Assembly: GCF_900129315.1 (NCBI RefSeq)
Contig: NZ_FQUS01000001.1
Coordinates: 310,001-374,000 of the forward strand
Reading direction: 5' to 3'
Length of the DNA: 64,000 nucleotides
Source: Fodinibius roseus
GTDB lineage: Bacteria; Bacteroidota; Rhodothermia; Balneolales; Balneolaceae
Below, piece by piece: positions 28,547-37,530 of the stretch. Made by a program: the position numbers and the translations under genes. The notes below the pieces were generated by a model. The model was not told where the DNA came from. It saw only the letters and a program-made list of their open reading frames with translations, and did no database searches. Within the stretch, counting starts at the first letter, position 1, and each line of letters opens with the position of its first letter.

Positions 28547-30517
28547 ATGAGTAAGCCACTGAACGTAACGCAAAAGTTAATTAAAAGTCATCTCGTCGAT
28601 GGCGAGATGAAGCCGGGTGAAGAGATCGGCCTCAGGATTGACCAGACGCTTACCCAGGATGCCACAGGGACCATGGTCATGCTGGAGTTGGAAGCCATGG
28701 AGCTGGAAGAAGCTCAAACTGAATTATCCTGCCAGTATGTGGACCATAATCTGATACAGACGGATTACAAGAATCCGGATGACCACGTGTTTTTGAAGTC
28801 AGCTGCCGAACATTTTGGAATGTGGTTCAGCCGGCCGGGCAACGGGGTAAGTCACCCAATTGAAACCGAGCGGTTTGCCATCCCGGGTAAAACGCTGGCC
28901 GGATCCGACAGTCATACTCCTGCATCCGGATGTATGGGGATGCTGGCCATTGGTGCCGGCGGTCTTGATGTAGCTTTTGCGATTGCCGGAGAACCGATGT
29001 ATATGAAGATGCCGAAAGTTCTGGGGGTCGAACTGAAAGGAGAACTTTCCGACTGGGTAAGTGCCAAAGATGTCGTGCTTGAAATGCTTCGCCGCTATGA
29101 TGTGGACGGAGCGACCGGCTATGTTATTGAATATTTCGGCGAAGGGTTAAAAAATCTCTCGACGATGGATCGCCACGTTTTAGCCAACATGGGAACGGAG
29201 ATGGGAGCAACAAGTACGGTATTTCCGGCTGACGGTGAAGTGCGCCGTTTCATGGAATCCCAGCACCGGGGGGACGAATTTGTGGAATTGGTTGCTGACG
29301 AAGGGGCGGAGTATGACAAGTATGAAGAGCTCATCCTCGATGATGTGGAGCCGTTGATTGCACTTCCCAGCAGTCCGGGCAATGTGGTGCCGGTCCGCGA
29401 GGTAGAAGGAGAGGATATATACCAGTCGTATGTAGGATCTTCGGCCAACCCGGGCTACCGTGATTTTTGGATTGCCGCTGAGATTGTGAGGGATAAAATG
29501 GTTGATGATAATGTTTCCTTCGATATCAACCCGACATCACGGCAGATTATCGAAAATATGGTCAAAAATAACGTAATGTTTAACCTGGTTCAGTCCGGCG
29601 CCCGTATACATCAGGCCGGCTGTAACGGCTGTATCGGAATGGGGCAGGCCCCTGCATCGGGACAAAACAGCCTGCGCACGGTGCCGCGTAATTTCCCCGA
29701 CCGGTCGGGAACGCCCGAGGACTCGGTATTTCTTGTCAGTCCGGAAACAGCGGCCGCTTCTGCGTTGACGGGCAAAATTACAGATCCGCGTGATCTTGAA
29801 GATCTCTACAACATGAGGTATCCGGTTTTTGAGCATCCCGATGAGCTGTTCATAAACACCGAAATGCTCACCGAGCCCAAACCCAAAGGGAAACGGGGCG
29901 AAATCAAGAAAGGGCCGAATATTTCAACCATGCCAGACTTTGATCCGCTTGAAGATTTTGAAGTGCCCGTCCTGCTTAAGATGGGCGATGATATCTCCAC
30001 CGATGAAATTCTTCGCGCCGGAGCTGAAGTACTGCCATTTCGAAGTAATATCCCGGAAATCAGCAAATTTACGCTCGATGTCGTAGATAAGAATTTTCAC
30101 GACCGGGCTATGCAAGCCAAAGGCGAGCACGGGGGACACGTGGTCGTTGCCGGTGAAAACTACGCACAGGGTTCCAGCCGTGAGCATGCTGCCATAGCAC
30201 CGCGTTATCTGGGACAGCGTGCGGTAATTGCCAAGAGCTATGCCCGTATCGGCTGGCAAAATCTAATCAACTTCGGTATTCCGCCGCTCGAATTTGAACA
30301 TGATGCGGACTATGAAGATATCGATCAGGGGGATGTCCTGACGGTGAATGATATCCGTGGTGCTATTAAAAATGGCAATGAGGTGGTTATTCACAATAAG
30401 ACGAAGGGGAATAAATACACGGTAAAACACACCTTTAGCGACCGGCAGAAAGAAGCGGTTCTCCATGGCGGCGTTATCAATCGCTTTAAGGCCCGGAAAA
30501 AGAACGGCAGCGGTTAG
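28547..30517 (+). CDS. Aconitate hydratase, Aquifex-type, with one usual cluster cysteine replaced
   Basis: The 656-aa enzyme isomerises citrate to isocitrate in the TCA cycle. It is shorter than AcnA or AcnB and resembles the Aquifex-type aconitases. It keeps AGSDSHTPASGCMGMLAIGAGG, the paired cluster ligands in HQAGCNGCIGMGQAP (Cys359, Cys362), and the C-terminal swivel domain DDISTDEILRAGAEVLPFRSN and GENYAQGSSREHAA. The usual third cysteine in G-S-C-T-N is Ser299 here (YVGSSANPGYRD). I believe this is normal for this branch but cannot confirm it. A terminator follows. Confidence 0.92.
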   Translation: MSKPLNVTQKLIKSHLVDGEMKPGEEIGLRIDQTLTQDATGTMVMLELEAMELEEAQTELSCQYVDHNLIQTDYKNPDDHVFLKSAAEHFGMWFSRPGNGVSHPIETERFAIPGKTLAGSDSHTPASGCMGMLAIGAGGLDVAFAIAGEPMYMKMPKVLGVELKGELSDWVSAKDVVLEMLRRYDVDGATGYVIEYFGEGLKNLSTMDRHVLANMGTEMGATSTVFPADGEVRRFMESQHRGDEFVELVADEGAEYDKYEELILDDVEPLIALPSSPGNVVPVREVEGEDIYQSYVGSSANPGYRDFWIAAEIVRDKMVDDNVSFDINPTSRQIIENMVKNNVMFNLVQSGARIHQAGCNGCIGMGQAPASGQNSLRTVPRNFPDRSGTPEDSVFLVSPETAAASALTGKITDPRDLEDLYNMRYPVFEHPDELFINTEMLTEPKPKGKRGEIKKGPNISTMPDFDPLEDFEVPVLLKMGDDISTDEILRAGAEVLPFRSNIPEISKFTLDVVDKNFHDRAMQAKGEHGGHVVVAGENYAQGSSREHAAIAPRYLGQRAVIAKSYARIGWQNLINFGIPPLEFEHDADYEDIDQGDVLTVNDIRGAIKNGNEVVIHNKTKGNKYTVKHTFSDRQKEAVLHGGVINRFKARKKNGSG

Positions 30518-30935
30518 TTCCGGGAACAGCAGCAGATATGAAACGCCGGAATTCCCGTTGATGGATCAGATCAGCGGGATTCCGGTTTTTTTTATTTTTT
30601 AACCGGATACAAAAGTTGTTTTTCCGACTTTTCTGTTAGCCCGGATGTATCCTCACTCTTAAGGAGCTTGGAGTTATTCCATATTCTTAGTGATGAGAAA
30701 AAGGGATACCCCGTATTTTTCACAAAGGGTATGATATATTGTAGTATCCTCATGATACAGATAAATGTAGTTCGATTTTTGAGACCGAAATTATAACAGC
30801 GCGTAACACACTGCGAACGTTGCCCGTCAGCGGCGTTGAAGATAACCATATCGTATCGGGCGCAGGGAGATATGTCGGCCTGCCATTTTTCCTTTGCCCT
30901 GCTTCAAGCACAAGTTTCCTGGTGAAAAATCCGGG
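30518..30935. other. Convergent intergenic region, 418 bases
   Basis: It holds the aconitase terminator (30546-30594). After that I see no gene with good composition. A minus-strand frame at 30592-30849 runs through the terminator stem and is not credible. Confidence 0.55.
30546..30594 (+). terminator. Rho-independent terminator after aconitase
   Basis: The stem is CCGGAATTCCCGTTGAT with ATCAGCGGGATTCCGG (one G-U pair and one mismatch), followed by TTTTTTTTATTTTTT. It lies 29 bases after the stop codon. Confidence 0.88.
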
Positions 30936-32483
30936 TCAGCCGCCATAGGTATCCCACAATTCTCCCAGAAAGAAGGTCCCGAAATTAGCAAGCAAATTTA
31001 TTTCTTCAGCCGCCCCCGAAGCATCGATGGCATGCATGCTTTTAATAAGTTTTATCAGTTCTTTTACCTCGAGTCTGAGTATACCGGCCCCAACGATATC
31101 GCCTGTGTCATCAGATCCTTCGAATAACCTTACCTTTAAGGTGGTGGTATCATTCCAGAGATCAAAACCGGGATCATTTTTCACCTCCTTTTTTCCGGCT
31201 AAATAGTACTCCCGGTCACTATAGCTGAACGATAATTCATAGATCATCCATTTGACTTCGGTATCTTTATCATCTTCCACAAACAGGTTAAATACTCCTG
31301 TTTTAGCCGGCAGGTAGTTGTCGAAGTCCTCAAAAACAAGGTGCCCGTTCATCGTTCCGCCATGGTCCGGGTTCTCCATAAATCCTTCCAGATCGCGAAT
31401 ATAAATAGAAGCATGCAGGGACATACGGCTGCCTTTCTCCCTGCCTGCAACGGCTCCCTGCTTCGGATCCGTTTCACCCAAGGCAAACCAGCCTTCCATC
31501 TTTTCCCGGAAAGCTATACCGGGCGCCGGGTCTTTCATTTGAGTAGCAGTAGTTGTAAAAGAAACGCCTTCTTCGTCGCGCTTGTCCAGATATTGTATCG
31601 CATCAGCATATCCCATACTCACAAGGGTGGAAGCATCTATACGATTAAAAAAGAAATCAGGATCCAGGGGAAGGGGATACTCCGGTTTTATAACATGAAG
31701 AGTTACCGGCCGATCTTGACCATAGGGCGAGTCGCCCCGGCGGATTCGTTCGTTCAGTTCTCTGAGACGATCGAACTCTTCAAACAGGGCCCCGTTGGCG
31801 CTCATTTCAATCATGTGTACATACTGGTTGAACAGGCCGTCCCTGTATTGCCCGTGATTCCCTATGCACCACACCAGCCAAATTTCTTCGGCTCCCCGCT
31901 TCACAGCTTCGGTCAGATTCGCGTCCTTAATCCAGACCGCATCGATGTACTTCTTATTCTGATAATGAACAGCAGGCATGAATATCGGAAGTGAAATGCC
32001 TGCTACCAGCAGATCCAGCGCTATGTTCTGGTGAGGTATGGATTCGTTGATCTTGCCCGTATAGTTACAGATGTTAAAGGTCCCCTGCATACCCCTGGCT
32101 TGCCTGATCTTCTCAATATCAATACCAAGGTGCGGAAACACTTCATTGACAATCCCTTCGGCGCTGCCAAGTGCCTTAGTTTTATGCAAGCGCAGGTATT
32201 CGTCAAATGGCAGCATGGAAACAAATTTTTTGACATCGAGGGTACGCCACCGGTCACACATTTCCGCAGGAGAGCGTCCCGACAGCAGCATCGCCAGGTT
32301 CATCGTGCCACCCGAAGTGCCGTCGGCGTGGTGGAAGCAAAGATTGTGTTCAACCAGGGCCCGTATGACCCCGGCCTGGTAGGCCACGCGCATGCCCCCG
32401 CCCGCGAGCACAAGCGATCGCCTGGGACCCGTAGAGTCAGTCGTTGGCGCTCCGTAAACAAGTTCTTTTGGTTTGTTCATCAT
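30936..32483 (-). CDS. Patatin-like phospholipase
   Basis: The 515-aa protein (ATG 32483; a TTG four codons upstream is possible) has a patatin domain. The oxyanion loop is LVLAGGGMRVAYQAGVIRAL, the nucleophile motif G-x-S-x-G is GTSGG (Ser57) and the catalytic Asp is in KKYIDAVWIKD (Asp181), with Ala instead of the usual Gly after it. The last 180 residues form a second region, with SMSLHASIYIRDLEGFMENP-like beta strands, that I do not recognise. Patatins release fatty acids from phospholipids and other acyl esters. It is the last gene of the eight-gene minus-strand unit, 25 bases after the preceding membrane protein. Confidence 0.9.
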   Translation of the reverse strand: MMNKPKELVYGAPTTDSTGPRRSLVLAGGGMRVAYQAGVIRALVEHNLCFHHADGTSGGTMNLAMLLSGRSPAEMCDRWRTLDVKKFVSMLPFDEYLRLHKTKALGSAEGIVNEVFPHLGIDIEKIRQARGMQGTFNICNYTGKINESIPHQNIALDLLVAGISLPIFMPAVHYQNKKYIDAVWIKDANLTEAVKRGAEEIWLVWCIGNHGQYRDGLFNQYVHMIEMSANGALFEEFDRLRELNERIRRGDSPYGQDRPVTLHVIKPEYPLPLDPDFFFNRIDASTLVSMGYADAIQYLDKRDEEGVSFTTTATQMKDPAPGIAFREKMEGWFALGETDPKQGAVAGREKGSRMSLHASIYIRDLEGFMENPDHGGTMNGHLVFEDFDNYLPAKTGVFNLFVEDDKDTEVKWMIYELSFSYSDREYYLAGKKEVKNDPGFDLWNDTTTLKVRLFEGSDDTGDIVGAGILRLEVKELIKLIKSMHAIDASGAAEEINLLANFGTFFLGELWDTYGG

Positions 32484-32507
32484 TAATTTTGTCAAAAAGC
32501 AGTATTA

Positions 32508-32891
32508 TTATCGTTCCTTTATAGAATACCAGTAAATCATAATCAGGAATCCCGAGACAAGATCAAAGCCGGCAACCCCCAGGGCCAGCCACGAAAAAAT
32601 GTCCCGGGAGACTCCGAGCCCAACGGCTGCGGCCGCCCCGAATTTTTGAAACCCGCACCAGAACACGGCCACAGGCTGGTGCCGTGTTGCCCCGAGGGCG
32701 TGGTACAGGAGTCCCCCAAACAAGACCATAAACAGGCCGACAATGCCAAAGAAATGCGTAGATGCCGGCGTTGCGGCCCCATCAATAATATACAGGACCA
32801 ATGCCGGGTTAACGGCTTGAACCAACCCGCTGATTATGGTAATGGCCGCTATAATTTTCAGGACCGTTTTTACATGATTTTTATAGGTCAT
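32508..32891 (-). CDS. Small four-helix membrane protein
   Basis: The 127-aa protein has about four hydrophobic helices: VLKIIAAITIISGLVQAV, FFGIVGLFMVLFGGLLYHA, AVFWCGFQKFGAAAAVGLG and WLALGVAGFDLVSGFLIMIYWY. A TRHQP turn follows helix 2. I do not recognise a family. Its spacing of 9 bases from the preceding gene and 24 from the patatin places it firmly in the operon, so it may anchor or assist the lipid-active enzymes. Confidence 0.72.
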   Translation of the reverse strand: MTYKNHVKTVLKIIAAITIISGLVQAVNPALVLYIIDGAATPASTHFFGIVGLFMVLFGGLLYHALGATRHQPVAVFWCGFQKFGAAAAVGLGVSRDIFSWLALGVAGFDLVSGFLIMIYWYSIKER

Positions 32892-32900
32892 ATTTTTTTC

Positions 32901-33317
32901 TTATTGCAGTGATCGTTCCAGCCGGTTTCGCGAATACAGGAAAATAATGATAACGCCGACTCCTTCATAAATCATAAAAAAGTAAAAAATCCAGCTTGGT
33001 GAACCGTCAGCAAATAATGAAACAGTTCGTGCCAGGACTCCTGCAAGCATAATCGTCAGAAAGAGAGTATTAAATTTTTTAACCGTAAAAATTTCGGTTC
33101 GAAAAACAATGGCAAACAGACCAAATCCCAGTTCCATGGCCCGGAGAAACCGGTACTGGCTAAGAACATTGGCCCGCGTTTCATCAGCAAGCGTACTGGT
33201 ATCGAGACTAAGCAAAAGCTGATGGTCTACATCAGCCCCGAGAAAAGCTCCCCAGAATCCAGCCAGAACCACCAGTCCGATATAGGTATAAAAGAAGAAA
33301 TAATTAAGGGTTTTCAT
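32901..33317 (-). CDS. Four-helix membrane protein, DUF4345-like
   Basis: The 138-aa protein has four predicted helices. The motif YRFLRAMELGFGLFAIVF in the second helix and GVLARTVSLFADGSPSWIF in the third resemble DUF4345-type proteins. This is pattern memory, not proof. It lies between two other small membrane proteins with 9 and 10 base gaps, as part of the eight-gene unit. Function is unknown. Confidence 0.7.
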   Translation of the reverse strand: MKTLNYFFFYTYIGLVVLAGFWGAFLGADVDHQLLLSLDTSTLADETRANVLSQYRFLRAMELGFGLFAIVFRTEIFTVKKFNTLFLTIMLAGVLARTVSLFADGSPSWIFYFFMIYEGVGVIIIFLYSRNRLERSLQ

Positions 33318-33327
33318 CCCGGTGTAA

Positions 33328-33816
33328 CTATTTATAGGTTAGACTTCTGTGGGTTGGGAAATAGCTTAAGAAATAGAGCAGCATCAACACCCATTCTCCC
33401 GTCCAAAAAAACATGCGGACAAGATGCAGGTTTTGCCAGGTACTGAGGATCTGTTGTAGCTCCGCCCGGTTGGTGATTCCCGCAGCCAGCTGTTCGTTGT
33501 AGGGAAAGATAAAAACCGACGTCAGAATGGTAGCCGCAACGACAGCTGATAGAATACCTATCGGATACCATTTTCGATACGATTTCCATTCTTCGATAAT
33601 GATGATTATGGCCGACAGAAACATCAGTATCGTCATGACGGTAAAAAAGTCAGTCGCCCGGTTTATCGGCGGTACAAACTGTTCGTAATAATTTTCCGGA
33701 GTCAGGGAATCCGCCGAGGGAAGAGAGAAAAAGACCAGTGACCATCCGGTGCCGAAGTACATGGAGACGCAGGCAAACAAAAAGGATTTGTTGATTTTCA
33801 GCAGTATGTTTTTCAT
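33328..33816 (-). CDS. Four-helix membrane protein, DUF1772-like
   Basis: The 162-aa protein starts at ATG 33816 (a TTG four codons upstream is possible). It has four helices with GTGWSLVFFSLPS after the first, EEWKSYRKWYPI after the second, TSVFIFPYNEQL after the third and WQNLHLVRMFFWTGEWVLM in the last. The conserved pattern of Phe/Pro/Asn and a C-terminal His-Arg-Trp resembles DUF1772 and anthrone-oxygenase-like proteins. The resemblance is loose. It follows the ADC-like gene closely in the operon. Confidence 0.7.
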   Translation of the reverse strand: MKNILLKINKSFLFACVSMYFGTGWSLVFFSLPSADSLTPENYYEQFVPPINRATDFFTVMTILMFLSAIIIIIEEWKSYRKWYPIGILSAVVAATILTSVFIFPYNEQLAAGITNRAELQQILSTWQNLHLVRMFFWTGEWVLMLLYFLSYFPTHRSLTYK

Positions 33817-33837
33817 TGGTGTAGTCAATCGTTTTAA

Positions 33838-34725
33838 TTAAATTTTGAAATGCTCATACTCCGTAATCGAGGGTGGAGCCAGCCATTCTTTATCTAATCC
33901 CAGGTCAACTACGCTTTCCATCCCTTCCGGCATGCGGGACGGGGGGGCGTCATATGTCAGAAACCAGCTTTCCAAGTGGTCGTCGAGGATACCGTTCGCC
34001 CTGGGGATATACATTGTGAGAAAGGGGGCGCTGTCGATTTCGAGGTCCCGTAGCGGGGCCGTTTTAGGATGGTCGCCGATGTAAAGCCGGGCATTGGCAC
34101 TCCCAAATAAATTTAATCCCGCTTTCCCGTTGAAGTAGATGTAGGAAGCCATCAGCATATTGCGGAATTTGCAATAGTTCGTGGCGGCTATGTTAAACGG
34201 GATCCAGGCTTTAGAGGGACGGTCGATCTCAATCCGCATGGCGAACTGACCGTCTTTTTCATACTGGCTGCTGACGATCTTGTCACTGATTTTATAATCC
34301 AAGCGGGCCTGGTGCTTGGGCATTCCCCATATACCTTTTCCGCCTTTGACTGAAATTTCAGAGCTCACAGGCAGATCGATGACATACTGCCCGGTTCCGT
34401 ACCAGCTCATAAACAGTCCAGGCAGCAGGGGCGGTGCGGGTTTGGGTCCGCGGGTACAGGCAATGGCAATGCTGAATTCGATATATTTACCAATGCTTGT
34501 TTCCAGGTAATTGATCACCGTAATTAGCAGAATTCCTTTGCCATTCCATAGCCGGAAGGGATGCAGTTCATTGCCCGGCAAAAAGCCTTTTGCTTTATCT
34601 GCATTTATTTGGAAGCCGGCAAACAGGGCAGGGGAGTCCACACAGTTTATAGGCATGACGTAAGGGATGCCGTCAACTGATGCATGACGATCCCGGTATC
34701 GTTTAATTCGTTTTGGTACTCCCAT
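33838..34725 (-). CDS. Acetoacetate decarboxylase-like protein
   Basis: The 295-aa protein matches the ADC fold. The conserved Schiff-base lysine segment is KGIWGMPKHQAR (Lys137), and the usual NYxE-type stretch is ITVINYLETSIGKYIEF. ADC-like proteins decarboxylate beta-keto acids or do aldol/retro-aldol and cyclase-like chemistry. No acetone-forming pathway genes (CoA transferase, thiolase) are near. Instead it sits among GMC oxidase, hydrolase and patatin genes, so a beta-keto product of the flavoprotein is a possible substrate. That link is inference. Confidence 0.85.
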   Translation of the reverse strand: MGVPKRIKRYRDRHASVDGIPYVMPINCVDSPALFAGFQINADKAKGFLPGNELHPFRLWNGKGILLITVINYLETSIGKYIEFSIAIACTRGPKPAPPLLPGLFMSWYGTGQYVIDLPVSSEISVKGGKGIWGMPKHQARLDYKISDKIVSSQYEKDGQFAMRIEIDRPSKAWIPFNIAATNYCKFRNMLMASYIYFNGKAGLNLFGSANARLYIGDHPKTAPLRDLEIDSAPFLTMYIPRANGILDDHLESWFLTYDAPPSRMPEGMESVVDLGLDKEWLAPPSITEYEHFKI

Positions 34726-34755
34726 GGTAATAATTATCAGCTGATTAATAATTTG

Positions 34756-35793
34756 TTAGGTCGTTTCCAGTTCTTCTGCGATTAGCGGAAATACATCAGA
34801 AGCGGCATTTTTTCCCATAAAGATATCGAGATGGCTGTAGCCTGGAATACAGTGCAGGGCATGACGTCCCGGTTCCCGGCGATTAAAATAATTATAGGTT
34901 CTGAGCTGACTTTCGGGCAGAAAGCAAAGGTTTTCTTCGCCGGTAAAAAATGCGAACCTTGCTTTTGTTTGAGGCTCAGTAGCTATATAATCCCCCGGCA
35001 GTTCGTTTTCCCCTTTCAGGGAGACCAGGTTCCCTTTCTCAATACACTTTTTAATATGATTGAAAAAAAGCACCGGGACTTCGGCAAACTCCTCCCTTAA
35101 CCACTCATGCGTAGCCTCATTCAGGTTTTCATGCCTCCAGAGGGCCGGAAACCCACTTCCATAGGTAAAACTGACTTCTTTGCATACCCCGTTGTCGCAT
35201 TCATTGTGGGTAAATTCAACGAGACTGTGGATAATTCTGGGAAAAAACCAGGGCGCTTCTTTGCCCCACTGGGGATTAAGATAATCAGTGAAGAGCGCTA
35301 CCACCGGAAGGGCAAACCTTGACTTGTAGACGGACCAATCGGGTACGACCGGGTGCAGAGAGACAGCATTGCTTATGATGGTTGTCACCTGGGGTACCAG
35401 TCCGGCCACAGCCGACATCATAAAGCTCGTGGATCCCTGGCAGTGAATAATCGCTTTTATCTCCTCGTATCCCGTCTTCTCAACAACTTTGGATACGGCT
35501 TCGGGGTGATCATATTTGGCCGCCAGGTCCAGGTTCCATTCGTTGGGTGGAAATTCGATGCTTGCCCGCCAGTTTTCCAACCAAACGTCGTAGCCTTCAT
35601 GTACGAGGTAATCCACGATGTCGGTTTCAACGGGAGCCCTGAAAATATTGGCTCTCACCCCCGCTCCGTGAACGAGTAACACCGGACCTTTAGGCGGGTG
35701 CTCTTCCGCTTTCACATTGATAAGGTTACAGGACATGCCGTCGCCTGCCTTAAAAGGGATGATCTGCTCACTATATGTTTTTTTAGTGCTCAC
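34756..35793 (-). CDS. Alpha/beta hydrolase with probable Cys nucleophile
   Basis: The 345-aa protein has the oxyanion turn VLLVHGAGVRANIF (residues 38-51) and a nucleophile elbow in KAIIHCQGSTSF, where the residue aligned with the usual Ser is Cys118 (x-H-C-Q-G). The C-terminal catalytic His is probably in IPGYSHLDIFMG. Cys nucleophiles occur in dienelactone hydrolases and PHA synthases. Related hydrolases are often fused to cholesterol-oxidase-like GMC proteins, as far as I recall. The GTG start at 35793 overlaps the GMC stop by 11 bases, so the two are translationally coupled and probably act together. Confidence 0.88.
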   Translation of the reverse strand: MSTKKTYSEQIIPFKAGDGMSCNLINVKAEEHPPKGPVLLVHGAGVRANIFRAPVETDIVDYLVHEGYDVWLENWRASIEFPPNEWNLDLAAKYDHPEAVSKVVEKTGYEEIKAIIHCQGSTSFMMSAVAGLVPQVTTIISNAVSLHPVVPDWSVYKSRFALPVVALFTDYLNPQWGKEAPWFFPRIIHSLVEFTHNECDNGVCKEVSFTYGSGFPALWRHENLNEATHEWLREEFAEVPVLFFNHIKKCIEKGNLVSLKGENELPGDYIATEPQTKARFAFFTGEENLCFLPESQLRTYNYFNRREPGRHALHCIPGYSHLDIFMGKNAASDVFPLIAEELETT

Positions 35794-37525
35794 GATGATC
35801 AGAGATATTGTTCGTACTGTAGTCGATGGTCCACCCGTAATCGTCAGCCATATACTTGCAGTTTCGCTCAGCCAGGGCAGAGATAGTCAGCAACGGATTT
35901 ACGCCCAGGGTCCGGGGAATAACAGAGCCATCGCTTACATATAATCCTTTATAAGCCTGCGTCCCATTTGTATTATCGAAGACCTGCCCCTTATGGTTAA
36001 CCACCCCCTCTGTGGCATCTTCTCCCATAATCACTCCCCCAAGAGGATGCACCGTAGTAAGTCGATGTTTGAACAGTTTATTCCAGGTCGGATTTTTTAT
36101 ATAGGTGCCCCCAAGCCGCTGCGTAACCTTTTCAAGGTTCCGGCTCACTTTTTGGAAGATAGACTGCTTGCCCACATCATCCCAGGTTATTCGTATGCGG
36201 TCGTTTTTTAAAAAACACTCGCCCTTTCCATCGTCGTGGGTCATGACCAGGTAGGTCATGGTGTTCCTGGTAGCGCCCCGGTATGCGCCACCCAGAAGAG
36301 ATCTCAATTTACGCCATAGTTCCCGAAAGAAATCAGTAAATCCCCGATCGGTATCCCTTCCGATAAATTTGGAGGAAAAGGCGAGCATCCAGGGTACAAA
36401 AGCGGACAGGGCCCCCGGGATCACGCCTTCTTCTATCACCATCCCTTCACTTTTTTTACTATGGGTGTATTTGTCTTCTCGCAGGTCGATGATACCCGTA
36501 ATGCAGGGACCGACGGGACGATCTTTATCCGGTTCTTTGTGTCCCATTCCAATAGCATTGGCGTCAACGTCATTATTGTAGCCGAACCCGAGAAAGTCGC
36601 CATTACCGGTAAAACGCTGTCCCAGCATATCCGACATCTCCAGTCCGTTTTCTTTCGATCGCAGCAGTATCTCAGTGGTTCCGAGGGTGCCGGCTGCGAG
36701 GATGACGATATCAGCCGTGACAAAGTTTGTGGATTCCCCGAATTTTTTACCTCCCGCATTCATGATCTTATACCGTACCACCCACTGCTCCCGGTGGCGT
36801 TCGATCCGGTCTACGGCCGCTTCCGTAAATATTTCCGCCCCGTGGTTCCTGGCATCCGGAAGGTAGTTCATGAGCGTGGTATTCTTGGCCGCGTAGTTGC
36901 AGCCGGTTACACAATCACCGCATCCGTTGCAGGCGTTTTGAAACACGCCGGCATGATTTTCTCCCTGCTCAAAGTTTACGTTTATGGGGGGACGGTAAAA
37001 AGCGCCTTTTTCCCAGTTTCCAGAGGCCGATTCCATTGCTTTTAATTTTGCAGGGGTCCGCCAGTCCCCCGGATAGGGTGTTGGCTTTAGCATATTTTTT
37101 GCCAGCCGAAAGCACTCATCCAGGGTCTTCCTGTCCGCCTGTAAAGCGGAGGGCCACTCCTCAGAGGCCATCACCCAGTCTTTCGGAGGCAAAGAGACGT
37201 TCGCATTGACCAGCGAAGTCCCTCCCAGTCCGCATCCCTGGAATACATTGATATCTTCATTAAAACGAAAGTCGTACAGTCCGGTTTCGGGGCCAACGTG
37301 TTTTCCCTCCAGGTCCATCTGCATCTCTTTTGTAGCTTCCGCCTCCCTGTCCGGATATTCCCCCGGATGCAGCTCTTTCCCCTTCTCCAGCAGACAAACC
37401 GACTGTCCCGCTCGGGCCATCCGGGAGGCACTGATGCTTCCTCCGTAACCGGACCCCACAACCACCACGCGGTAATGTTCCTTCATTTGTTCAACAGGGA
37501 GTGATAATCGTTCCATAACAGTCAT
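35783..37525 (-). CDS. GMC oxidoreductase, cholesterol-oxidase-like, with Cys cluster motif
   Basis: The 580-aa flavoprotein has the FAD dinucleotide loop VVVGSGYGGS (residues 22-30), the GMC segment NVFQGCGLGGTSLVNANVSL and the C-terminal pair His493 (VHPLGGVIMGED) and Asn543 (LGVNPLLTISALAE). Between them is an insert, NACNGCGDCVTGCNYAAK, with four cysteines (199, 202, 205, 209) spaced C-x2-C-x2-C-x3-C. This spacing resembles an iron-sulfur site and is seen in some cholesterol-oxidase-like GMC proteins. It likely oxidises an alcohol on a hydrophobic substrate. The true substrate and electron acceptor are unknown. Confidence 0.92.
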   Translation of the reverse strand: MTVMERLSLPVEQMKEHYRVVVVGSGYGGSISASRMARAGQSVCLLEKGKELHPGEYPDREAEATKEMQMDLEGKHVGPETGLYDFRFNEDINVFQGCGLGGTSLVNANVSLPPKDWVMASEEWPSALQADRKTLDECFRLAKNMLKPTPYPGDWRTPAKLKAMESASGNWEKGAFYRPPINVNFEQGENHAGVFQNACNGCGDCVTGCNYAAKNTTLMNYLPDARNHGAEIFTEAAVDRIERHREQWVVRYKIMNAGGKKFGESTNFVTADIVILAAGTLGTTEILLRSKENGLEMSDMLGQRFTGNGDFLGFGYNNDVDANAIGMGHKEPDKDRPVGPCITGIIDLREDKYTHSKKSEGMVIEEGVIPGALSAFVPWMLAFSSKFIGRDTDRGFTDFFRELWRKLRSLLGGAYRGATRNTMTYLVMTHDDGKGECFLKNDRIRITWDDVGKQSIFQKVSRNLEKVTQRLGGTYIKNPTWNKLFKHRLTTVHPLGGVIMGEDATEGVVNHKGQVFDNTNGTQAYKGLYVSDGSVIPRTLGVNPLLTISALAERNCKYMADDYGWTIDYSTNNISDHREH

Positions 37526-37530
37526 ATTAA

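Noticed and set aside
30592-30849. 85-codon minus-strand frame
   Set aside because: It starts inside the aconitase terminator region and has no motif.
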